Shown: piece after piece, positions 58,015 to 64,000 of the stretch | Position numbering within the stretch: the first letter of the stretch is position 1 | How the letters are laid out: each line of letters begins with the position of its first letter | Assembly: GCF_900299525.1 (NCBI RefSeq) | Contig: NZ_OMKA01000026.1 | Location: 620,001 to 684,000 of the forward strand | Source of the DNA: Aquimarina sp. Aq78 | Lineage (GTDB): Bacteria > Bacteroidota > Bacteroidia > Flavobacteriales > Flavobacteriaceae | Direction: 5' to 3' | DNA length: 64,000 nt | Notes under the pieces: generated by a model | What the model was told of the DNA's origin: nothing | Seen by the model: only the letters and a program-made list of their open reading frames with translations | Database searches by the model: none | Program-made: the position numbers and the translations under genes

Positions 58015-58918
58015 GTCTCGCTCCTTTTAAAATTCTAAACACATGTAATACTTCAGGAAAAATTGCATCCATAGATTCTTTTGCTCCATTAGTAGATCCT
58101 GGTAATGCTAATACCAGGGTATTTTTAATTGTTCCTGCTACACTTCTGGATAACATAGAGTAGGGCATACGATCTTGTCCATATTTACGTACAGCCTCTT
58201 CGATACCAGGAATGGTTCGATCTAAAAGTGGTTTTAATGCATCTGGGGTAACATCTCGTTTAGAGAGACCTGTACCTCCGGTATAAATAATGAGATCCGC
58301 TCCTTGTTGTTGATACTGTTTTGCATTTTCCTGTATGATTTCGGTTTCATCGGGGATGATTACATAATCTAAAATATCAACTTCGCATTTTTGTAATTTT
58401 GCGATGATGGCTTTACCAGCTTTATCTTCTTTCTTTCCTTCAGAAATAGTATCAGAACAAACAATAACAGCAGCCTTAAGATCTCTTCTAAATTTATCCT
58501 TATAATCAGATTTCCCTCCTTTTTTATTCAGTAATTTAATATGATGAATCTCGACACCTTTATCGATAGGTTTCAGCATATCATACATATTTAGAGCAAC
58601 AACACTTGCTCCATGCATTGCTTCTACCTCTACACCAGTTTTATAAATTGTTTTTATAGTAACCAAAACTGTGATTTCTAACCCTTCAATGGTATACTCA
58701 ATTCCGGTATATTCTATAGGTAATGGGTGGCAATCAGGTAGTAAATCCGGAGTTTTTTTCACACCAAGTAATCCTGCAGCTTTGCTCATTGCAAATACGT
58801 CCCCTTTAGGAACGGTACCTTGTTCTATAGCCTCTATAGTTTCGGGTTTACTAACCTTTACAATTGCCTGAGCTGTTGCAATTCTCAGCGTAGATGTTTT
58901 ATGAGTGATGTCTACCAT
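58007..58918 (-). CDS. moaCB: MoaC-MoaB fusion, cyclic pyranopterin and MPT adenylation
   Basis: A 303-residue fusion. Residues 1-150 are MoaC, cyclic pyranopterin monophosphate synthase (CHPLPIEYTGIEYTIE, VEVEAMHGASVVALNMYDM); residues 150-303 are a MoaB/MogA domain (VCSDTISEGKKEDKAGKAI, IYTGGTGLSKRDVTPDAL, ALPGSTNGAKESMDA) that adenylates molybdopterin. The fusion joins an early and a late step of the pathway; such fusions are known in some Bacteroidota and Actinobacteria. It overlaps moaA by eight bases and lies 32 after moaE. Confidence 0.93.
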   Translation of the reverse strand: MVDITHKTSTLRIATAQAIVKVSKPETIEAIEQGTVPKGDVFAMSKAAGLLGVKKTPDLLPDCHPLPIEYTGIEYTIEGLEITVLVTIKTIYKTGVEVEAMHGASVVALNMYDMLKPIDKGVEIHHIKLLNKKGGKSDYKDKFRRDLKAAVIVCSDTISEGKKEDKAGKAIIAKLQKCEVDILDYVIIPDETEIIQENAKQYQQQGADLIIYTGGTGLSKRDVTPDALKPLLDRTIPGIEEAVRKYGQDRMPYSMLSRSVAGTIKNTLVLALPGSTNGAKESMDAIFPEVLHVFRILKGARHD

Positions 58919-58950
58919 ATTTTTTTAAATAATAAATTTCAAAAACAGGA

Positions 58951-59394
58951 CTAGCTATTCTGTTTCCATTGATGTGTTTGATCTTCAAAAATCTCTTTTC
59001 CAAAAACGGGAACGTCTGCTTTAATAGCTTCAACCACATATTCTAGGGCTTTAAACACTACTTTTCTTCTTGGGGAAGACACAAATACAAAAAGACAAAT
59101 CTCCCCGGCATTTACTGTTCCTAAACTATGATAAATATGCATACAGGTAAGGTCAAATTTTTCAAAAGTGGCTTCTCGTATTTCATGAAACTTTTGATTT
59201 GCCATTTCTTCATAAGCAGTATAGTCAATAGCACTTACCATCTTACCATCAATTTGATCTGCGCGAACTTGCCCCAAAAAAATGTTATGAGCTCCTATAC
59301 TGGTTTTAGTTTGATGTTTTGCAATAGATGTTCCTATAAATTCTGACGAAATAGCACCTTGTACAAATACATTTTTTGGTTTCTTTTTTTCCAT
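58951..59394 (-). CDS. moaE: molybdopterin synthase large subunit MoaE
   Basis: A 147-residue catalytic subunit of molybdopterin synthase. Blocks IGAHNIFLGQVRADQIDGKMV, MHIYHSLGTVNAGEICLFVFVSS and PRRKVVFKALEYVVEAIKADVPVFGKE (read in parts) are family-typical, with Lys in the latter. It converts cyclic pyranopterin to molybdopterin using sulfur from MoaD. It lies two bases after the MoeB-like gene. Confidence 0.93.
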   Translation of the reverse strand: MEKKKPKNVFVQGAISSEFIGTSIAKHQTKTSIGAHNIFLGQVRADQIDGKMVSAIDYTAYEEMANQKFHEIREATFEKFDLTCMHIYHSLGTVNAGEICLFVFVSSPRRKVVFKALEYVVEAIKADVPVFGKEIFEDQTHQWKQNS

Positions 59395-59396
59395 TG

Positions 59397-60500
59397 TTAT
59401 TTTTTTAAATCTATTAGATCTGGTATAATTTCATGTAAAGCAATAGCTCCTCCTTTTATATGAGATATGTTTTCGAATCCGTTCTGAAGTAAAATCTCTA
59501 AAGCTTTTTTACTTCGAATACCAGATTGGCAAAAGACTATCGTTTCTTTTTCTTTGGGAATAGTATCTAATTCTTGTTTGAGAATACCTAATGGTATACA
59601 AATAGGGTGTAAACTTTCAATTTTTGGTTGTTCATGAGTTTCGCGAATATCTATAAATTGGGCATTTTTTACTAAAAAAGCTTCCTTGGCCGTAATTTCT
59701 GAAATTTGCTTCACACCACAAAAAAGGTCGTAGTCTGTAGTTTCGAAACGATTTGCAGAATCGAGTACTTTGGATACCTCAGATGTCACTCGATTAATAG
59801 TAAAAAATGAGAATTGTGTGGTTAGACAATTATACATTAATAATTTTCCGTTAAGCACATCACCCAGGTTTAAAATGATTTTAAGAACCTCGTTGGCTTG
59901 CATACTACCAATAATACCTGGTAATACTCCCAGAACACCTATCTCTGCACAAGAAGGAACGCTTCCTGCTTTTGGAGGCTCAGGGAACAAGCATCGATAA
60001 GAGGGACCGTTTTGATAATTAAATACAGATACTTGTCCTTCAAACTTAAAAATAGCACCATATACCAGAGGTTTACCGGTGATAATACAGGCATCATTAA
60101 CTAGATATCGCGTAGAGAAATTGTCGGTCCCATCAACGATAATATCATACTCAGAAAAAAGAGATATGGCATTTTTGGGAGTTAATTTTTCTGTATATGT
60201 ATTAATAGTTAGCGTAGGGTTAAGGTCTGTAAGACGTTGTTTTGCCGCTACAGCCTTATTTGTTCCTAAAGAATCAGTCCCATATAAAATCTGACGGTGT
60301 AAATTGGAGATATCTACGGTATCAAAATCAACAATACCAATTGTACCTACCCCTGCTGCAGTAAGATATTGTAATACAGGGCAACCCAATCCACCAGCTC
60401 CTATAACCAATACTTTAGCTGCATCTAGTTTTTCCTGGCCAGCGGAGCCGATCTCAGGAAGAATAACTTGTCTATGGTATCTGGGATTAAAAGAATTCAT
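59397..60500 (-). CDS. moeB: MoeB/ThiF adenylyltransferase with rhodanese domain
   Basis: A 367-residue protein. Residues 1-250 are a MoeB/ThiF-type E1-like enzyme (GAGGLGCPVLQYLTAAGVG nucleotide-binding, DGTDNFSTRYLVNDA, CLFPEPPKAGSVPSC with the catalytic Cys). Residues 265-367 are a rhodanese domain with VFCQSGIRSKKA. It adenylates the MoaD C-terminus and can load the sulfur itself through the rhodanese Cys, as in MOCS3. It lies between moaD (23 bases upstream) and moaE. Confidence 0.93.
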   Translation of the reverse strand: MNSFNPRYHRQVILPEIGSAGQEKLDAAKVLVIGAGGLGCPVLQYLTAAGVGTIGIVDFDTVDISNLHRQILYGTDSLGTNKAVAAKQRLTDLNPTLTINTYTEKLTPKNAISLFSEYDIIVDGTDNFSTRYLVNDACIITGKPLVYGAIFKFEGQVSVFNYQNGPSYRCLFPEPPKAGSVPSCAEIGVLGVLPGIIGSMQANEVLKIILNLGDVLNGKLLMYNCLTTQFSFFTINRVTSEVSKVLDSANRFETTDYDLFCGVKQISEITAKEAFLVKNAQFIDIRETHEQPKIESLHPICIPLGILKQELDTIPKEKETIVFCQSGIRSKKALEILLQNGFENISHIKGGAIALHEIIPDLIDLKK

Positions 60501-60523
60501 TATCTATGTTTTGAATAATTAAA

Positions 60524-60760
60524 TTATCCACCAGCGAATGGCGGCAACAAAGCTACTTCTACTTCTGAATTAATAATATGACTTTGGTCAACTAATTGTT
60601 GGTCAATAGCTACTTTAAAATCAGCATTGTCTAATTTTGGATATTGATTTTTTAGCTTTTTTATTAATTGAGAAACCGAACAAACCTCAGTTTGCAAGTG
60701 TTCTTCATTAATGGTTGTGGCCTCGGCCAGCATACCAAAATATTTAATGGTCAATTGCAT
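60524..60760 (-). CDS. moaD: molybdopterin synthase sulfur carrier MoaD
   Basis: A 78-residue ubiquitin-like protein that ends in the required double glycine (LLPPFAGG), which becomes a thiocarboxylate. The pattern MQLTIKYFGMLAEA is family-typical. It overlaps the mobA gene by 17 bases and lies 23 before moeB, matching the enzyme that activates it. Confidence 0.93.
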   Translation of the reverse strand: MQLTIKYFGMLAEATTINEEHLQTEVCSVSQLIKKLKNQYPKLDNADFKVAIDQQLVDQSHIINSEVEVALLPPFAGG

Positions 60761-61328
60761 TTGTAATTGTTTTTAAATCCTCAACGGTATTCATATTGGT
60801 TACCAAAACACGCTCTTTGTCAAGTACTGTAATGGTTTTTGTTTTTACTGCTGAAACGAGTTTACGCAAACGTCGCTCTCCATTAGCAAGTAACTCCTGA
60901 CACTGATCTGCACATCGTTTTTTATATAATGCGATTAGTGGAATACTTTTTCCTTCGACTTCAAATTGAACGATATCGTAATCTTCTTTTTTATAGTACA
61001 GTAGTTTTTTTAAAAACTCAGTTGTAATTAAAGGAACATCACAGCTTATGACCAAATTATGTTCTGTTTTACTGTGCATTAATCCAGAATGCAACCCAGC
61101 TAACGGTCCAGATTCAACAATGATATCTTCGACTCTATCCATCCCAAAAACGTCATAATCAGAATTACTACTAACGATAATTATTGCATTAACCAACGGT
61201 TGTAATGCATCAATACCATGTTGAATAAAAGGTTTGTCGTCGAGTAAGATCAATCCTTTTTCTCTTCCCATTCTAGAGCTCTTTCCTCCAGCAAGAATAA
61301 TTCCTGTTATATTTCTTGGATCATTCAT
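60744..61328 (-). CDS. mobA: molybdenum cofactor guanylyltransferase MobA
   Basis: A 194-residue nucleotidyltransferase with the motif ILAGGKSSRMGREKGLILL, VISCDVPLITTEFL and VEDIIVESGPLAGLHSG. It attaches GMP to molybdopterin to form the MGD cofactor used by NapA. The sulfite dehydrogenase uses the plain cofactor, so this gene serves the nap side. It lies 16 bases after the ModE-like gene and overlaps moaD. Confidence 0.92.
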   Translation of the reverse strand: MNDPRNITGIILAGGKSSRMGREKGLILLDDKPFIQHGIDALQPLVNAIIIVSSNSDYDVFGMDRVEDIIVESGPLAGLHSGLMHSKTEHNLVISCDVPLITTEFLKKLLYYKKEDYDIVQFEVEGKSIPLIALYKKRCADQCQELLANGERRLRKLVSAVKTKTITVLDKERVLVTNMNTVEDLKTITNAIDH

Positions 61329-61344
61329 ATAAACGTTAAAATGG

Positions 61345-61680
61345 TTATAGCGAGATTTGTTTTAGCTCTTTATCGAGAAATTCCCAGCATTTTTGATTGA
61401 TATTATCAAATGTCTCGATGATTTTCTCACCATACGGGGTAAGATTGGCACCACCACCACCTTTGCCACCGGTAGAAGTAATCACCAGAGGTTCTTTGGT
61501 AGATTTGTTCATACTGTCTAATAAATTCCAGGCCTTTTTATATGACATCTCTAAAGCACTGGCTGCTTTACTCAATGAGCCTGTTTGAGCGATTGCTTTT
61601 AATAATTTTACTCTTCCTTCACCCAGAAAAACACCATGCTCAGATTCTATCCAAATTCTACTTTTTATTACATAATCCAT
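61345..61680 (-). CDS. ModE-like winged-helix regulator without TOBE domain
   Basis: A 111-residue protein matching the N-terminal DNA-binding domain of ModE: RIWIESEHGVFLGEGRVKLL, ALEMSYKKAWNLLDSMN as recognition helix, and GGKGGGGANLTPYGEKI as the wing. The two TOBE/Mop domains that bind molybdate in full ModE are absent, so how it senses molybdenum is unclear. It is the first gene of the molybdenum cofactor operon and probably controls it or the molybdate transporter, which is not in this window. Confidence 0.88.
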   Translation of the reverse strand: MDYVIKSRIWIESEHGVFLGEGRVKLLKAIAQTGSLSKAASALEMSYKKAWNLLDSMNKSTKEPLVITSTGGKGGGGANLTPYGEKIIETFDNINQKCWEFLDKELKQISL

Positions 61681-62263
61681 AAATACAACCGTTAGGTTTT
61701 CAAAGATACAACGATTTTTTTTAGAGATGTTTTTCTTTTAGAAGATTTTAATACATAATCTGAACGAGGTTGTCTGAAAAGGAGAATTTCAATGTCAAAC
61801 AGAGCCCTTTGGTAAACTTAGGATAGACTATATCGAAGTTTTTATACTGTTGATAATCGATTAGTCTTCGACAGGCTATCATTGATTTGTTTTTTTGGGG
61901 TGTTGATTTTCAATAAGATAACTTTGTTTTGTGTTTAAGCTAAATAGTTTCGATTCTACCTTCTTTTCATTTTCTTTGCTCGCCCAAAGAAAACGAAACA
62001 AAAGAAAAGGCACTTTTTCAAGGTATTTTCCAGTTGTACTGAAAACCAGATTAGTTTTGCTAAAATCTTTCCAAGGCTTCAAGATTTTCTAACGCAAAAC
62101 AAATCCTATACTGGTGAAAAAGATTTTCAAAGCTCTGCTTTGGAACGCCAATTATTCAATATGTAATTTTTATTGGCTGGCTCAGACTTACAATTCTGTC
62201 CTAGATTTACCTTTTCAGACAACCTTGTCCATTTTATAAATTTTTGTTGATGTTTCTATCATT
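61681..62263. other. 583-bp region without a gene, holds the inverted-repeat element
   Basis: No supported gene. It contains the 459-bp element with inverted ends listed separately. A 67-codon minus-strand frame at 61879-62082 (FRFLWASKENEKKVE) is a typical translation artefact of a repeat family seen between genes in Flavobacteriaceae. Confidence 0.6.
61767..62225. mobile_element. MITE-like or degenerate IS element with 16-bp inverted ends
   Basis: AGGTTGTCTGAAAAGG at 61767-61782 is repeated exactly in reverse complement (CCTTTTCAGACAACCT) at 62210-62225. The 459-bp element is noncoding, contains a TCTTCGACAGGCT repeat fragment near 61865 and the CGCCCAAAGAAAACGAAAC segment near 61981 typical of flavobacterial intergenic repeats. 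No target duplication was seen at the flanks. Probably a non-autonomous element or IS remnant inserted between moeA and the mobA operon. Confidence 0.6.
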
Positions 62264-63439
62264 TTATGGCAAATTAATTACCTGCACTGTATCCCCAATA
62301 TTAACTTCTGTTACATCTTCAGGAAGATAAACCAAGGCATTGGCCATGGCAAAAGATCGTAACATAGAAGATGCTTGTCCATCCAGGATAGTTACTTTGT
62401 TCTCTTCAGAATATGCTTTTAAAAACTCAGCTCTTTGGCCTTTTTTTGCATATTTGAGATTAGAAATAGCAGTAGTTCGTTTTAAATTATACTCTTTATA
62501 TCCAGAGATTTTGAATAATGCAGGTAATACATAGATATAAAAACAACTTAGCGAAGAAGCAGGATTACCGGGTAGCGCAAATATGGTTGTGCCTTGTTTT
62601 TTGGCAAAATATAATGGCTTTCCTGGCTTTTGCTTTACTTTATAAAAAATTTCATCGACATCGAGTGCTCTTAATACTTTACCTACAAAATCATAATCTC
62701 CAACCGATATTCCTCCAGAAACTAAAACCGCATCATAGTGAGCTATTGTATTTTCTAAAAGAGAAAGGGTGATGTCATATTCATCTTCTACCTTAAAATA
62801 AGATATATCAGTAAATCCTACTTTGGTTAACGCAGTTGACAGCATGATCGAATTGCTCTCATAGATTTGTCCATATTTAAGAGTTTGTCCCGGCGGCACT
62901 AATTCATTCCCTGTAGCGATGATTGCTATAGATGGTTTTTGATACACATGTACATGAGTGATTCCCAAAGATGCGAGATATCCTATACCGGCAGCAGTAA
63001 TCGTAGTTCCTTCAGGAAGTGCGATATCTTCTTTTTTTATTTGTTCACCAAGAGGGCGAATATTAGCATTAGGCAGCACAGTCTCTTGTACTAGTACTTG
63101 GTTATCTTGTATTTCTACTTTTTCTTGCATGATAACAGCCTTTGCTCCTGATGGTACAGGGGCGCCTGTAAAAATTCTAATCGCTTTACCTTGCTCGAGA
63201 TTAGGATCGGTATCATCTCCGGCTTTTACTTCACCGATCAGGTCAAATTTTCTTTCTTCGGTAGACCCCAAAGCATATCCATCCATTGCAGATTGCTGAA
63301 ATGGAGGCATATTGATGGGAGACATAACATCTTTTGCCAGTACATATCCCAATGCTTTTGATATAGGTATTGTAGTGATAACATCTGTTTTTTTGATGTT
63401 ATTATTGATGAGTTCAAGGGCTTTTTCTACAGCTATCAT
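62264..63439 (-). CDS. moeA: molybdopterin molybdenumtransferase MoeA
   Basis: A 391-residue enzyme that inserts molybdate into adenylated molybdopterin. Blocks: LAKDVMSPINMPPFQQSAMDGYA, TGAPVPSGAKAVIMQE, ATGNELVPPGQ, VSGGISVGDYDFVG, KPGKPLYFAKKQG and FALPGNPASSL. The frame is open further to a GTG at 63460, but ATG at 63439 (MIAVEKALELIN) matches the family start. It is separated from the rest of the pathway by the inverted-repeat element and may have been cut off from the operon by it. Confidence 0.94.
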   Translation of the reverse strand: MIAVEKALELINNNIKKTDVITTIPISKALGYVLAKDVMSPINMPPFQQSAMDGYALGSTEERKFDLIGEVKAGDDTDPNLEQGKAIRIFTGAPVPSGAKAVIMQEKVEIQDNQVLVQETVLPNANIRPLGEQIKKEDIALPEGTTITAAGIGYLASLGITHVHVYQKPSIAIIATGNELVPPGQTLKYGQIYESNSIMLSTALTKVGFTDISYFKVEDEYDITLSLLENTIAHYDAVLVSGGISVGDYDFVGKVLRALDVDEIFYKVKQKPGKPLYFAKKQGTTIFALPGNPASSLSCFYIYVLPALFKISGYKEYNLKRTTAISNLKYAKKGQRAEFLKAYSEENKVTILDGQASSMLRSFAMANALVYLPEDVTEVNIGDTVQVINLP

Positions 63440-63861
63440 AGGTAATTTCGTTGTGTACACAAAGATACAGCGAAATTTTATTAGTAAAACTCTATTTTGA
63501 AAAGTTTCATAGGAATGTGTTTAAAATTGATAGTTTAATTTATCATATCGATGGGTGACATAGATTTTTGATATCACAAAGGATAACCAGTATTCATCAT
63601 TAAAAAGACCTCACAGGAATACTGAATCAAATTCAGTATGTACCTATGAGGTCTTACACTTAGGGGGTGAGTATATCCTATTCCTTGAATAAACTCTGTT
63701 AAAAAATGCTAGTCTGGGCCTTGTCAATGATTATAAAATCATGTTTTTCCAATTACATTTTGACAGACACCCTATGACTATACTGGTTATTGTTGACTTG
63801 TTCGACTTATACTAAACTTGATTTAATATAAGTTTAACGGGTCTTTTTACGGGATTCCTCA
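63440..63861. other. intergenic region with a terminator hairpin
   Basis: No gene was seen. It contains the long hairpin at 63605-63655. No TGA-N6-TCA or GTAAC site at the standard spacing from a -7 element was found here. Confidence 0.5.
63605..63655. terminator. long bidirectional hairpin
   Basis: Outer arms AAGACCTCA (63605-63613) and TGAGGTCTT (63647-63655), inner arms ATACTGAAT (63619-63627) and ATTCAGTAT (63631-63639), with a small internal bulge. A-rich before and T-containing after, so it can end the minus-strand gene cut at the window edge. Confidence 0.75.
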
Positions 63862-63999
63862 TCATAAGGATACAATAGTTGTAATCCTAAGCGTGGGATT
63901 GATCTGAGAGATAATCGTAATACTCTTATCTGTTTTTTCAATCACTTTGGTCTCAGGAATAATATCTACAACTTGATTTTCATTTTTAAGATAGTAGGC
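63862..63999 (-). CDS. C-terminal end of a truncated gene at the window edge
   Basis: An open minus-strand frame of 45 codons running from the window edge to a TGA at 63862-63864, with protein-like composition (VVDIIPETKVIEK, ITIISQINPTLRITTI). The upstream part lies outside the window, so the product cannot be named. The hairpin at 63605-63655 lies downstream of the stop. Confidence 0.45.
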   Translation of the reverse strand, partial: AYYLKNENQVVDIIPETKVIEKTDKSITIISQINPTLRITTIVSL

Positions 64000-64000
64000 A

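Noticed and set aside
61879..62082. 67-codon minus-strand frame with FRFLWASKENEKKVE
   Set aside because: It lies wholly inside the inverted-repeat element and looks like the usual translation of a dispersed flavobacterial intergenic repeat, not a gene.

Overview
The window is AT-rich chromosomal DNA from the Bacteroidota, most likely a marine member of the Flavobacteriaceae. The signs are a type IX secretion sorting domain, a fused CcoN-CcoO oxidase subunit, many promoters with the Bacteroidota -7 element TAnnTTTG or TAnnTTTA, and tight operons with ATGA or TAATG junctions. No rRNA, tRNA, CRISPR array, phage or intact insertion sequence was seen.

Layout. 1-3.9 kb: a small T9SS-type protein, a LuxE-like acyl-protein synthetase, two membrane proteins and a YHS-domain protein. 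4-9 kb: 1-Cys peroxiredoxin, acylphosphatase, a universal stress protein (Usp), deoD-deoC-thioredoxin and a DUF3298-like lipoprotein. 9-15.6 kb: cbpM/cbpA/TerB-like operon, a FixL-like haem-PAS histidine kinase with a response regulator fused to a CRP/FNR effector, a Usp and hemN. 15.6-19.1 kb: a sulfite dehydrogenase operon. 19.3-25.5 kb: the cbb3 oxidase operon ccoS-NO-Q-P-G-H plus a SafE-like protein. 25.8-26.5 kb: an array of four nearly identical 28-codon genes plus a related 44-codon gene. 26.6-34.3 kb: a periplasmic nitrate reductase operon (porin, napD, napA, a duplicated tetrahaem NapB, a tetrahaem lipoprotein, NrfC- and NrfD-like subunits). 34.8-37.8 kb: pdxH and the copper ATPase ccoI. 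38-47.6 kb: five consecutive Usp genes, then a release-factor-like protein, an ATP-cone/Mrr nuclease, a beta-CASP nuclease, two paralogous coiled-coil proteins and two small envelope proteins. 47.6-51 kb: D-lactate dehydrogenase, a YeeE/YedE pair and an MBL-rhodanese protein. 51-55 kb: a Crp/Fnr regulator, patatin, cardiolipin synthase and an eighth Usp. 55-57 kb: a retropepsin-like protein and a triple-CBM48 protein. 57-63.4 kb: a nearly complete molybdenum cofactor cluster, interrupted by a 459-bp element with 16-bp inverted ends. The last bases hold the end of a truncated gene.

How it works together. Fifteen copies of a 12-bp FNR-type palindrome (TGA-N6-TCA) occur, and each has a TAnnTTT-like -7 element whose centre is exactly 33 bp from the palindrome centre. 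They stand before the peroxiredoxin, six Usp transcription units, hemN, the cco operon, ccoI, the nap operon (twice), the chaperone operon, the FixL/FixJ-K pair and the operon ending in lactate dehydrogenase. This looks like one low-oxygen regulon, and the kinase/regulator pair inside it is the natural candidate controller. A second palindrome, GTAAC-N4-GTTAC, has the same 33-bp geometry upstream of the three sulfur operons (sulfite dehydrogenase, MBL-rhodanese, YeeE pair). The adjacent Crp/Fnr protein at 51.2-51.8 kb has a recognition helix that fits this sequence. The molybdenum cofactor cluster supplies both NapA and the sulfite dehydrogenase. The main unexplained object is the microprotein gene array between the cco and nap operons.
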